From assembly GCA_030035585.1 (NCBI GenBank), contig CM057471.1, positions 67,232,319 to 67,296,318 of the forward strand: a DNA stretch of 64,000 nucleotides, in the 5' to 3' direction. Shown in pieces: positions 46,875-59,110 of the stretch. The translations under genes were made by a program, and so were the position numbers. The notes below the pieces were generated by a model that had not been told where the DNA came from, made no database searches, and was given only the letters and a program-made list of their open reading frames with translations. Origin of the DNA: Dugong dugon. Taxonomy: Eukaryota; Chordata; Mammalia; Sirenia; Dugongidae. Each line of letters opens with the position of its first letter. Within the stretch, counting starts at the first letter, position 1.

Positions 46875-47424
46875 TGTTATGGATTGAATTGTGTGCCCCA
46901 GAAATGTGTGACAGCTTGGCTAGGCCATGATTCACAGTATTGTGGTTGTCCTCCATTTTGTGATCTGATGTAATTTCCCTATGTGTTATAAATCTTAATT
47001 TCTGCCTGTGGTTAATGAGGCAAGATTAGGTTATGTTAAAGAGGATTAGGGTGGGATGCAACACCCTTACTCAGGTGACAGCCCTGATCCAATGTACGGG
47101 GAGTTTCCCTGGGGCGTGGCCTGCATTATTTTTTATCTTACAAGAGAAAAAAGGAGAGAGTAGTGAGCAGAGAGAGAGGGACTTCGTACCACCAAGAAAG
47201 AAGCATCAGGAGTGGAGCGCATCCTTTGAACCTGGGGTACCTGTGCTAAAAAGCTCCTAGATCAGGAGAAGGTTGATGACAAGGACATTCCTCCAGAACC
47301 AACAGAGAGGGAAAGTGCCCCAAATTCAGACTTCTAGCCTCCTAGACTGTAAGAAAATAAATTTGTTTGTTAAAGGCATCTACTTGTGGTATTTCTGTTA
47401 TAGCAGCACTAGATAAATAAGACA
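46875..47424 (+). mobile_element. solo LTR, ERVL-MaLR type
   Basis: 550 bases, TGTTATGGATTGAATTGTGT to AAATAAGACA, with AATAAATTTGTTTGTTAAAG near the 3' end as a likely poly-A signal. Sister of 4592 and 60900. No clear 5-base flanking duplication here. Confidence 0.75.
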
Positions 47425-47879
47425 GGTACTATATGCTCAACACTGGTGACATGTTTGTCTTGAGGCTGGCACTGGGAAGAGGGGAGGTAGCAGGAAGATG
47501 AGTTCCCTAACAATGGTACCAGGAAAGATCCTAAGATCAGGTACTGGTGCTGTGAAAGCTGAGACTGTTGTTTGCTCAGGATCTGACAGAGCTAAGGTCC
47601 AAAATCCTCTACAACTTTTATTCTCTGAAGGCAAGGCAGATAGGAGAGCGTATGGCTTTGTGGAGAGAGGAAGCAGAAATAGAAGTAGGAAGGAAGGAAA
47701 TTAAAAGGATCCCAATATCTGAAAGCAAAGGAAGCAATAGAAGGAGTGAGTTAGCAAGGAGGCTCAAGGCACTTGGCAGTATAAGGAATTTTGCTTGCAG
47801 AGGACATACCAGTTTAGTTCTCTACCACATGTGTATAATTTTGGGAAGAGATAAGATACAGTAATTTAAAATATGCAAT

Positions 47880-48078
47880 TTGGAGCCAGATGTACCTGGG
47901 CTTGAGTCTTAAATCCACCATTTACCAGCTGCGTTACTCTTTGAACTTCACTTTCCTTATTTATAAAAGGGGAATAATAATGCTATTTACATCATAATGT
48001 AGTTAGGATTAAATAGTGTTGTGAGGATTAAATGAGACAAATGCTTAGCACAGAATCTGTGCAATAAATGTTAGCTGA
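47880..48078 (+). mobile_element. MIR SINE
   Basis: GGAGCCAGATGTACCTGGGC, CCATTTACCAGCTGCGTTAC, TTATAAAAGGGGAATAATAA, GTGAGGATTAAATGAGAC, CAATAAATGTTAGCTG in sense MIR order. One of the better preserved MIRs here. Confidence 0.8.
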
Positions 48079-48912
48079 ATTTTTCCCAGTTTAGTCACTT
48101 CCCTGACAGTCCTTGCTCACACAGGGGAGCAGGTGTATGGATGATGGATAGCTTTCCACCAGTAGATTACCTACCATATATTTTTATCCAATTTAAGTGC
48201 ATTCTGTGCTCCAAGTTTGTGCTCCCTGAATTCATGGGAAATGGTGGCAGCAGACAGGGCCTGCACAAGTGGTAGGGAAAAGAAAAGAAAACCAAACTGA
48301 GATGACAAATGTCTACAAAGTAGAAAATCCCAGTGCAGAAAGTTGAAAAGTATAGTAAGAGTCTGTATTTCCAGACTATTAAGGAAGAGAGTAAATACCT
48401 TAATTAAATACCTTAAAGTATAGTATTGTGATTTAAAAGGCTTGGAAAAGATCCCAGTCCCTCCTGGTCCTCCACAAACACTAACGGATGACAAGCCTCA
48501 TCATTACAATGTCATTTCTCGAGCTTATTGTGTGGTCAATAACACTAACTACTTGTAGAGGGCTTCACCAAATACCTTTCACTCAACTTGCATTTGAGTC
48601 AACTGAGCCAGTAGGCAGGGCAGAAAATAACACCTCCATCTTATAGATGGGTATACGGAGGTGAAATGACTTTCCCAAGGCATGAGGAAATACACAGTGT
48701 TATCAGGTACAGCTAAATGGGAAGGGGCTAAGCTACTGACCTGGAGAAACATCACATAGATCTGAGGAATCTAAGGTTCAACCCAAAGAGGATCAGGTAG
48801 CCCTTTACCACCAGGGAAAACAATGTCCCAGGAGAAAGGCTGAAAAACACAGTGAAGGAAATGGGAATAGAGTCCAGAGAGTCAAGTGAACACATTTTCC
48901 AGGAGTGGAATG
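48079..48912. other. intergenic, no gene seen
   Basis: MIR-like traces at 48590-48700. No coding frame with recognised homology. Confidence 0.4.
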
Positions 48913-48929
48913 AAGAGTAGTTGTCTCAG

Positions 48930-49806
48930 GTAACTTTGGTGAAGAATATGATCGTACACAGTACTGGGGAAGCCAGCACAACTTGTACAAGGCAAGGTCA
49001 TGGAAGCTCCATAGACACATCCAAACTCCCTGAGGGAACGAATTGCTGGGTTGAGGTCTGTGGGGACCATAGTCTCAGGGAACACCTAGCTCAATTGGTA
49101 TAACACAGTTTATAAAGAAAATGTTCTACGTTCTACTTTGGTGAGTAGCATCTGGGGTTTTAAAAACCTGTTAGCAGCCATATAAGATACTCCATTGGTC
49201 TTACCCCTTCAGGAGCAAGGGAGAATGAAGAGAACTAAAGATATAAGGGAAAGATTAGTCCAAAGGATTAATGGACCACAACTACCACAGCCTCCACCAG
49301 ACTGAGTCCAGTACAACTAGATGGTGCTCAGCTACCACACTGACTGCTCTGACAGAGATCACAATAGAGGATCTGGACAGAGCTGGAGAAGAATGTAGAA
49401 AAGATTCTAACTCACAAAAAAAGACCTGACTTACTGGCCTGACAGAGACTGGAGAATACCCAAGAGTATGGCTCCCGGATACCCTTTTAGCTCAGTAATG
49501 AAGTCACTCCTGAGGTTCACCCTTCATCCAAAGATTAGACAGACCCATAAAACCAAATGAGACTAACAGAGCACACCAGGCCAGGGGCAAGGACTAGAAG
49601 GCAGGAGGGGACAGGAAAGCCAGTAATAGGGAACTCAAGGTCGAGAAGAGAGATTGTTGACATGTTGTGGGGTTGTTAACCAATGTCAGAAAACATTATT
49701 CGTACTGTTTAATGAGAAGCTAGTTTGTTCTGTAAGCCTTCATCTGAAGTATAATTAAAAAAAAAATCGGTTGACCACACAAAAAAGAAAATAGTAAAAA
49801 AAAAAA
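48930..49806 (+). mobile_element. 5'-truncated L1 (3' UTR only), single-ended form
   Basis: Pure L1 3' UTR, from AGTACTGGGGAAGCCAGC-type text to a poly-A. AAGAGTAGTTGTCTCAG (17 bases) lies at 48913-48929 and 49807-49823. Unlike the copies at 23645, 29146 and 38245 it has the GGTTGTTAACC..TTCTGTAAGCC block only once, so it belongs to a different L1 subgroup. Confidence 0.93.
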
Positions 49807-49967
49807 AAGAGTAGTTGTCTCAGACTGGTGATATCAATTAAAATTTTAAATGCTCATAAACTCCAACTAAGCATTCCATATTTCAGAATCTATTCTATAC
49901 CACAGAAATTCTCTTGTAAGTACAAAAAATATATACAAAAATTTCCATTGTAACACTGTCTGTGGAG

Positions 49968-50155
49968 TCTCCCGATGGTGCAAAGTGTTAAGTGCTCAAC
50001 TACTAGTCAAAGGACTACTTAATCAGGGGCTCCTCAGAAGACAGGTCTGATGATCTGCTTCCAAAAGATGACAGCCTTGAAAACCCTATGGAGCAGTTTT
50101 ACTCTGCACACATTGGGTCACCATGAGTTGGAACTGACTCAACAGCAACTAACAA
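49968..50155 (+). mobile_element. AfroSINE
   Basis: GGAGTCTCCCGATGGTGCAA, GAAGACAGGTCTGATGATCT, CCATGAGTTGGAACTGACTC and an AACAACAACA tail. TAACACTGT/CAACACTGT flanks suggest a short target duplication. Confidence 0.85.
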
Positions 50156-50388
50156 CAACACTGTAGGGAAAAAAGCATTATGGATAGTACGACCTCATTC
50201 CTATATACAGCGCAATAAAAACTGAAAGCTGGAACCCGTGTAAGGCAGAAATACATCAGAGAAGGAAAACTCCACTAAAACGAGCGATAGAAAAGTGGTA
50301 AGACTGCACCCTGTCAAAGGCAGAAAACTTGCGAGACCTGGAAAAACAAGGCAGTCCCAGTGAGTTCCAGCTCTCACAGGTTTCACGG

Positions 50389-50440
50389 TGTGTGTGTGTG
50401 TGTATATATCTATATATCTATCTATATATATATATACATA
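50389..50440. repeat. (TG)n(TA)n compound microsatellite
   Basis: TG run followed by TATA/TATC units. Confidence 0.9.
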
Positions 50441-50589
50441 TATCTGTACAGAAAAGAAAAAAAACTTTAAAATACGTACACAACTCTGCTTCTCTGGGAA
50501 GTGGAATTACAGGGAACTTTCACCTTTTAATTATAAATTTAATACAAAGGAACGTATATCCATTATTTTTTAAATGCAAACAATTCAGA

Positions 50590-51900
50590 TAAATATGGAA
50601 GTTACTCCTCACTCCATCCTTCCAATCTCACTTCTGAAGGCAACCACACACACAAACACACACACCACACACAAACACAATGTATAAAGTGTATGTATTT
50701 TTCTTTACAAAAATGAGATTATGCTATAAACATTTCTTTGCAATTTGCTCTGTCACTTAACACACTATCAGGCAACAGAGTAACAAAAATAGCATAGCTT
50801 AGCAATGAATAGCTCCTGATCTACTGTCACACTGCTAAAATTTATACTATGGGATCTAGTGAGTCACTTAATTTAGCTAAGCTCTAATTATTTTTTTTTT
50901 AATTTGCAAAAAGGGAATAATAATAATGCCTATCTCTCAGGATCTGGAGAGAATAATTTGATAAGACATACCAAGCCCTTAGCTCAGTGTGCAGCATATA
51001 CTGAGTGCTCAATAAATGTTGCCTAAATTAGCCATTTTATTTTTTTAAAGACTTCATACTATTTAGTTACAAAAATGCACTATAAATTGTTTAATAATTC
51101 ATCCCTTTGTGGATATTTAGATTGTTTCCCCATGGGTTGTTTTTGTTTGATTGGTTGGTCTGGTTTGGTTTGGTATTATAAGCAATGCTACAGTAAAATA
51201 TCTGTACATACAACTTTGCATTATACATATATGGCTATTTCTATAGAATGCATTTCTAGAAGTAGAATTATTGAATAAGGATATGTAGATTTTCAATTCT
51301 GATAGAGATTACCAAAAAGCCTATACTGATTTACCCTCTCATGACCAGCGTATGCAAGTGGCTACTTCTCTTCGAATATTGTCAAACAAAATTTACTACC
51401 AATCTAATGCATGAAAATTGTTTTCAGTGTCTAATTAATTAGTATTTTGTTTTTTTTGTTTGTTTTTACCTATAAGGCTGAACATCTTGCCACATGTTTT
51501 CTTTGATAAATGTGTTCAGACAGTTTATTTGAGTCTGCAGTTTGTATTTTAGCTTTGCTTATAGTTCCTTTTGGTGTGATTTTCAAATTTTTGAGAAGAG
51601 TATATTGTCATTCTTTCTTCTACATTTCATTTCTTGTTGAAATGGCATTCCCACCCTGAAACCATAAAAATACACTCCTTTATTTTTGGCTAGTCCTTAT
51701 TTTATACTTTTTTTGTTTTGTTTTGTATTTTAGAGTATTCATCCATATGGATTTTATTTCTATATATGAGGTTAGATAGATAGCTTTATTTTCACCAAAT
51801 GTTCAGCCAATTGCCATAAATATTGAATAATTCATCCTTTCTCCTCTGCTATGTAATGAACCTTTTTTATATATTAAACTCAAGCATTCAATGGAAGAAG
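50590..51900 (-). mobile_element. old L1 3' half, minus orientation
   Basis: Plus strand has AATTCATCCCTTTGTGGATA, ATTATAAGCAATGCTACAGT, GCATTTCTAGAAGTAGAATT and ACATCTTGCCACATGTTTTC, reverse-complement old L1 text. A MIR (50850-51030) and a CA run (50642-50680) lie within it. Confidence 0.65.
50850..51030 (+). mobile_element. MIR SINE inside old L1
   Basis: GTGAGTCACTTAATTTAGCT, AAAGGGAATAATAATAATGC, CTCAATAAATGTTGCCT in sense MIR order. Confidence 0.7.
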
Positions 51901-52198
51901 ACTCTTTTGATTCATTACATTTTAAAAAGGAAGTTAATTTTGGAATTGTCTCTAGGGATTCCCAAATCCTTTTCTTTTTATCTTCTGTGAGCTTTTTTTG
52001 TGTGTGTATGTTCACTTAGTTACTGCCATATCATTTATGCCTGGGTATAAAATTATGTCATTTTTAAAATTTGGTTCTACCATAGCAAATAAATTTGAAT
52101 AATTGAAAATAAATAAAATTTATAAAATAAAATTTACATTTGAATTTGGACTTTAATGTTAAAAATTATTCCACAAAATATGGTCTGTATTTCTGTTG

Positions 52199-52282
52199 AT
52201 TGTTGTTGTTAGGTGCCTTTGAGTGGGTTCCAACTCGTAGAGACCCTTATGTACAACAGAAGGAAACACCATCTCTTCCTAT
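52199..52282 (-). mobile_element. AfroSINE fragment
   Basis: GTTGTTGTTAGGTGCCTTTG, CAACTCGTAGAGACCC, TATGTACAACAGAAGGAAAC; the rest of the body is missing. Confidence 0.8.
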
Positions 52283-52614
52283 TGGACAAAAAAAGAGTTG
52301 GTCAAGACACAACCTAAAAACAATCTTTAAATAGAGAAGTGAGAAGAACTCAGACAAATTAGGGCACATAGACGTTCCTATGAATACATGGGAAACACTG
52401 AGTTTCTAATTTAGGAAGTAGTTTGCAATTTTTTTAAGTCTCCCTTTGTTTAATTAGATTCCCTATTTGTTTTTCTGTAGTTGCCTGAAGTAAGCTTTTT
52501 AATACAAGTGGACTTTTTAATAGGTTGGAAGTTAGAAAAGAAGCTGTATTGATCAAGTTATCTTTTGCATCCCACCCACTGCTCCTATAAACACCATCTA
52601 GGAAGTCCAGAGAC

Positions 52615-53548
52615 GTGGAGATAAAGAACTACAGCAGCAGCACTTCAGGCTTCATCCTTCTGGGCCTCTCCTCCAACCCTCAGCTGGAGAAGCCTCTCTT
52701 TGCTGTCTTCCTCACCATGTATCTGGTCACTGTGGTGGGGAATGTGCTCATCATCCTAGCCATCTCCTCTGACTCCAGGCTCCATACCCCTATGTACTTT
52801 CTCCTCAGCAACTTATCCTTCGTGAATATCTGCTTCATAACAGTCATTGTGCCCAAGATGCTGGTGAACTTACTATCAGAGACAAAGACTATCTCCTATG
52901 TGGGATGCCTCGTCCAGATGTACTTCTTCATGGCCTTCGGGAGTACTGACAGCTACCTGCTGGCCTCCATGGCCATAGACTGACTGGGGGCCATCTGTGA
53001 CCCCTTCCATTATGATGTGGTCATGAACCTACGGCGTTCCCTTCTCATGTTACTGGGTTCTTGCACCATATCTCACCTGCATTCCTTGCTCCGTGTGCTG
53101 CTCATGTCTCGCCTGTCTTTCTGTGCCTCCCATGTCATTAAGCACTTTTTTGTGACACTCAGCCTGTGCTAAAGCTGTCCTGCTCCGACATCTCCTCTAG
53201 CCAGATTGTGGTCATGACTGAGACCCTGGCTGTCATTGTGACCCCTTTCCTGTGCATACTTTTCTCCTACATGTGGATTATCATCACTGTGCTCAGAATC
53301 CCCTCCACAGCCGGGAAGTGGAAGGCCTTCTCTACCTGTGGCTTCCACCTCACCATAGTAGCTCTGTTCTATGGGAGTGTCATCTATGTTTATTTTAGGC
53401 CCCTGTCCATGCTCTCAGCAGTGAAGGACCGAATAGCCACAGTTATGTACACAGTGGTGACACCATGTTGAACCCTTTCATTTACAGCCTGAGGAACAAG
53501 GATATGAAGAGAGGTTTGGGGAAGTTAAGGGACAGAATTCACTCATAG
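52615..53548 (+). pseudogene. OR1L6: OR1L6-like olfactory receptor pseudogene
   Basis: Full-length OR text with four lesions. The ancestral start reads GTG (52615-52617) before [20 protein letters not shown]. The R codon of DRY is TGA (52981-52983; AID-stop-LGAICDPFHY), a CpG-type C-to-T change. One base is missing near 53146-53152 (HFF then CD out of frame) and one near 53455-53466 (VVTP/MLNPF). Other motifs persist: [47 protein letters not shown], and the stop TAG at 53546-53548. The wording just before the GTG (SRKSRD) also continues my recollection of the longer human OR1L6 amino terminus, so I prefer OR1L6 over OR1L4. Confidence 0.9.
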
Positions 53549-55417
53549 AAGAACAAAATGATGGAATGTCAAAATCTGGAGATGACCTAATAGGTTATCC
53601 TTCCATTTTGCCTATTTTCAGCATGGCATCCAAAGATGTCATGAGAAGTGGTGTTGGATAGCAGTAAGAGCATTAGCCTGGGAGTCAGAACACTTGGTTT
53701 TTATCTATGTCCATGACCAAATATATGTTCAGTCTTGGGCTTCATACTGCTAGGAATCCAGATTTCAGGAAAACAATCGATTGACACCATATAGTAAAAT
53801 AAGGCTGTCCCTCAAATAAGTCTTCTATAAAACTGACTATGGCCAGTACTAAAGAAATTATTATGTCCTATTACTGCCCAAAGGAAGAATAAATTGCTTC
53901 AGTTTTAGAGAACTGGGAAAAACTTCCTGGAGGAAGATACATAAGAATCATTCTGAAGGATGGACTAAATTTTGAGAGACGAAGGTACCAGGAATGAAGA
54001 AATAGGCAGAACATTTCAAACAGAGGAAACCACCTATGCAGATAGAGGAAATAAACGTTTAAATATATTTGAGGAACTGTGAAAAGCCTTGTGAGGCTAG
54101 AGTCTTCTGAACAATTTGATAACAGGGAGAATAAGGCTGGTAAGATTAAAGCATCTACAAAGAAAACTTGCCTTTTCTGCCACTTCCCCACCACAAAGTT
54201 ATGACAGTGTGCATTCTCAGTACCTGTCTCCTTTTCCCCTGCCCCTTAATTCTTCCTTTCTCCAGATGGCCAGTGTGCTCACTGACCTGCCCTTTATATC
54301 CTGGAAAGAGCAATGTATAGATCAAGATAAGCTAGGTTATGCTGTGGAAGCAAACAACATCAAAACCTTAGGATTTTAAAACCAAAGGTTTACTTCTCAT
54401 TCCATGTCCATCATGGAAAAGCGTAAGGGTGCCACTCATTTCACACATTCAGGGCCCCAAACTGTTGGAGCAGTCACCATACTAAACATTATTCATAACT
54501 CTGTCAGAAGCTGAGGAAGACTCTTGAAGATGTTACACTGACAATTAAATATTCTGGTTCAGGGTGCCCCACACCACTTTGCTCACAACTTACTGTTCTC
54601 AACAAATCTCGTGACCCCACCCAACCACAAGGGAGCCAGGAAGCACAACCCAAACATGTGCATATAAGGTGGAGAGCCAGAAATATTTTGTGAACAGCAC
54701 CAGTGACTATTACACAACTCGAATGAGACGCAAATGCATCAGTGTAAATTTGTTGCTTCATCAGTCCTTGAAGGATTATGTTTTTGTCAATATCAATAGT
54801 ATTGTAAAGTTTATGCTCTTTTTGGATTTATTTTGTCTCAATTTTTTCATCAGGTTCTCACAACTACCAGCCTTTCTGGGTTAGTCTTGTTAGTGGTGAG
54901 ACCTTAAGTTGAATCTAAGTCTTTTGGCCTTAAATATATGTCAAAAGGTGTATGGTGGTCTAATGGAACACAGGGACACCTAAGATCCAGCATCGGGGTC
55001 CCTGCCTTTCTTGTCACTGTCTCCTCCAATTATCAACAAGCAATCAGCAAGCCAAGGAAGAAATCTAATTTGCAGTAGCCTTCATGTTGGCACAAGCACA
55101 CATGGAGTTCACCATTATCTCCAACCAATAATTTAGTTTTGCAGGTACTGGCTCAGAATATTTGTACTTTTTCCACTTTTTCTATTTATGCATCATAGCT
55201 TTCTGATGGCTAATCAAATATAATAAACAATGTGAAGAATGTCCAGGCCAGGCATATATTAAATAAATAAATTTGTTAATTACAGCTTACAGTAACTTAA
55301 AAAGCTAATTAAGTCCTTTGGTCCCAAGAAACCTGACCAAAGTTCTTTTTAGTTCTGCCATAGTGTAGCTCACTTCTGCCATCAGCCCAGAGTTCTTCTC
55401 AATAAAGCATTGATGTT
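53549..55417. other. intergenic, no gene seen
   Basis: About 1.9 kb with MER-like traces near 53880-54150. No coding frame with recognised homology. Confidence 0.4.
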
Positions 55418-55590
55418 GTTTTGTTGTTAGGTGCCATCTAGTCGGTTCTGACTCATAGTGACCCTATGTACAACGGAACGAAGCGCTGCCCAGTCCTGCG
55501 CCATCCTCAGTCATAGCTATATTTGACCCCATTGTTGCAGCCGCTGTGTCAATCCATCTTTTTGAGGGTCTTCCTCTTTTTCACTGACCC
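55418..55590 (-). mobile_element. AfroSINE, long variant, minus orientation
   Basis: GTTGTTAGGTGCCATCTAGT, GACTCATAGTGACCCTATG, GCGCCATCCTCAGTC, TTGAGGGTCTTCCTCTTTTT. Confidence 0.9.
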
Positions 55591-56059
55591 TGTACTTTAT
55601 CAAGCATGATGTCATTCTCCAGGGCCTAAGAAATCACGATTCTGTAGATATTCCCAAAAGCTCAAACTAAAGGGAATTCTAGATAACAAGTGACCATGAT
55701 ATAGCACACTGGAGTGAAAGAGTTTCTATTCTGGGCTCAGGTCAGTCTTACACTACTCAGTCAGAGCTAGAATGCCACGTGTCTGTCAGAACATGAGACC
55801 AATTCCCACGGGATATTTGGTCACTCTTCAGAATGAGTGAGCTGCTATGGGAAAGAACTATCTGGGAGCTTCAGTAGGAGTTGATATTCAGACAAGATAA
55901 CCCAGAAGTTAACCTGGCAAGTTGCTATTAAGCATTGTTAAGAAAAAGTAAATCATTTCGGAAGGTTAATCTAATCAGAGAAGAGTCTAAGCATCCAATA
56001 ATCTCTTTGAGTACAAAGTCCCACACCAAGAAAAATAAACTCCTGTAAACAGATCCCAG

Positions 56060-56345
56060 TTGTTCATGGAAGCAATTAGGCACCCATTCCATATCCTCCT
56101 CTTATTCCTGATTCTCCTTCTTCCTCTGTTGCTCCAGGTGAATAGAGCCCAATTTCTGTGTCTTGGGTGGCTGCTTACAAGCTTTTAAGACCCCAGGCAC
56201 TATGCAGCAAAGTAGGAGGTAGAATAGAAGCATTAAACATGTTATTAGGCCAACTAACTGGGATGCAACATGAAACCATGACCCTAACCTCCAAATCAAG
56301 GAACCAAATCCCATGAGGTGTATGGCTGTACATAAGCAGCTTCAG
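56060..56345 (-). mobile_element. older L1 3' UTR fragment
   Basis: GTTCATGGAAGCAATTAGGC, AGCTTTTAAGACCCCAGGCA and AAAGTAGGAGGTAG closely follow 46480-46650. No poly-T at its low end. Confidence 0.7.
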
Positions 56346-56355
56346 CTGCTATCTT

Positions 56356-57022
56356 AATTTTTTTTTTTTTTTGGTCTTTGTTGTAAACATATCTATCACA
56401 CAACTTTTGCCAGTTCAACTTTTTGCAGGTGTACAACTTACTGACAGCAATTACAATAACTGGCTGTGCAACCCTACGCTTATTCAATGTGATTTTTCAA
56501 TCACCTTTAACCCCCCTTAACCCCCTTCCTCCTACCCCTGGTAACCACTAATAAACTTTGGTCTCTATACATTTGCCTTTTCTTGTCTTTTTATATAAGT
56601 GAGGTCATACAATATTTGTCCTTTTGTGATTGACTTATTCTGCTCTACAAAATATCTTCAAGCTCCATCCATACTGTAGCATGTATCAAGACTTCGTTTC
56701 TCCTACTGGCTGAGTAGTATTCCATTGTATGCATGTACTACATTTTGTTTATCCATTGATCTGTTGATGGGCATTTTGGCTGTTGTAAATAATGCTGCAG
56801 TGAACATTGGTGTACAATCTCTTTTTGAGCCTCTGCTTTCAAGTCTTTTGGGTATATACCTAGAAGTGGAATTGCTGGGCCATATTGTAGTTCTATTTTT
56901 AGTTTTTTGAGAAACCACTACACTGTTTTCCACAATGGATGTACCGTTTTGCATTCCCACCAGCAATGGATAAGGGCTCCAATTCACATCCTCACCAAAC
57001 ATTTATTATTTTCTTTTTTTTT
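56356..57022 (-). mobile_element. older L1 3' end with ORF2 carboxy terminus
   Basis: Poly-T at 56360-56372 marks the tail. The minus-strand frame 57002-56703 contains PMFTAALFTTAKMPINRSMD and the Y-x-x-T/S-x-x-x-N motifs of the ORF2 end. Plus strand TTCCATTGTATGCATGTACT is typical reverse-complement L1. Confidence 0.75.
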
Positions 57023-58422
57023 TACTATCACTGATTAAGTGCTTCTAACTCCTCCACACTCCTCTGCTTTCCTTCTCTGTACTACAATAGTATTTGCTAT
57101 TAAGAGGTGAGACTCTAAGCAAAGGGAATGACCCTTTTGGAGGAAGAGTTTAGCTGCTCTGATGCTGATGGGTAAAAGTCCAGCTTACATGAGCCCAGCC
57201 TGACTTTAGAGTGTCCTCAAAGCCGTCCTGCTAAAGAGAGTCCACCTAAATGGCCTCATCCCTACTTCAGAGCAGCATGGACCTAGGCTGTGGGAGAGGC
57301 TGAACATGAGAAGTCAGATGCAGGAGAAAATTCCTAAGACCTGGTTGCCATACCAGTTCTGTTGTCAACTCATGGTGTGATATTAAATGACCAACTTCCT
57401 TCTTTAGGCCTTAATTGGCCCTCTGCAAACTGATTATGCAGATTAGAATTTAGGATTGAAAGTTTTCTTTAGCACTGGAAGATTGTCTTTAAAATTATCC
57501 TATGTTTTTGTTATCTGTAAGACACATGAAAGCAGAGTTTCTCCATGAAAAGAGAAAGGTTCTAGGACTCCTAAGTAGACACATCTACACTATACCTCAC
57601 CTATGGTCCTCCTGAGACTTTTCCAGGAAATCCTGGGGTTCCTTGGATCACAGTTTGGAAACCTTTGAACTAGGTGGTTTCTAAGATCCCTTCCATTTCT
57701 AACAATCTAGAATCCTACGGATTTGGGCTGTTCCCCAACATTTTACATTCTTGATGGACATATGTGTCTGCTACACAGGAAGTGTGAGCCATGCTGGAAA
57801 TAGAGGAAGAGGGTGAGTGGAGATGGGAGAGGACTTGAAGCCGTGTCCTGGGAAAGGCCCAGAGGAGGTGGGAGGTATTTCACACAAAAAAGAGAAAGTT
57901 CAAGGGCACAGGGTCGCTGCCTTCAAACATCTAAAGGGTGACTTAGTATCTGATTGCCTCTGTTTCCCTTGTACTTAGAATGACTGCTGACACTCAGGAG
58001 ATGCTTACTGAATGCTTAAAAAATCAATAATTCTACACATAAAAGAAAAGCAAAATATTGCAGTCACTTGCTATCACTGAGGTCAGCAAAGACAGGATGT
58101 TGGAACTGCTAGATTTAGAATTCTTGACTTTTGGCTTTAATACCAAAAGTGTAGACATATCTTGTGATTCCATGGGTAGCAATTAGAAGACAGTGAGTGA
58201 GTTCTCTGTCACTAAAATATTCAAGTGGGATGACCACTATCAGAGCTACTGTAGGTTTCCTGCCCTGGACTACAAAGCAAGAAATCCATTGGAGGTTTCT
58301 GTTCCATCCCCATTCCACCCAGGAAAATCTAATACCTCCTCTCCTGTTCTGCACATTTTTGCCCTTCCATCCTCCAGCTTAGGCTTTGTTCTCTATCCAG
58401 AGGCCATCACAACTGTTTCACA

Positions 58423-58467
58423 CACAGACACACACACACACACACACACGCACACACATACACACAC
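58423..58467. repeat. (CA)n microsatellite
   Basis: CA run with CG and TA interruptions. Confidence 0.92.
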
Positions 58468-58924
58468 TTTTTCATACACTCTTCCTCACTTTCTCAAGAG
58501 TTCATGTGTAATTTTGCCTTTATCCAGCTGAACTGTGTACAATATAGTTATTATGAACACTACTGTTTTTATATTATTATATGTTTATATTATGTATCAT
58601 TTATATAAACAGTATTTAGACACTACCTGTTCACTTACAAAGCACTTTTCAAACATGTTCAGTCATTTGATGTCCATGACATTTTTTCCATCAGAAAAAT
58701 AAAAGAGGTAAAAAGACTTTCCAAAAGGAACAGCTGGCAAGTAACTAAACTAAACCAGGACTTAGAATTCAAAAACTCTTTCCACTAATTCTCCTGGTCC
58801 TAAGAATCTTGTTCTTGTCACTATGAAACACCCCTAACACTTAAAGATGTCATAAAAGTTGTCATTTCTGGGTTTATTCTTCAGCAAATATTTAACAAGC
58901 AGGCAGATAATATAGTGAAATGTT

Positions 58925-59110
58925 TAAGAACAGGACTATGAAACCAAACTGCTTGCACTGGAATTATAGCCATTTACTGATTGTATAACCAGATTGTTGA
59001 GCATCTCTGTAATAACGCTATAACTCAGTTTCTACATTTGTATAGTGACAGAGTTATTATCAGGATTAAATCATTATACAATACATAGTACATTGCAAAT
59101 ACTCCTGTTT
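58925..59110 (+). mobile_element. MIR SINE, old
   Basis: GCCATTTACTGATTGTATAA, TATAACTCAGTTTCTACATT, TTATCAGGATTAAATC in sense MIR order. Confidence 0.6.

Noticed and set aside
58193..58531. 112-residue frame with a HTHTHT run
   Set aside because: It is read through a CA microsatellite; no homology.
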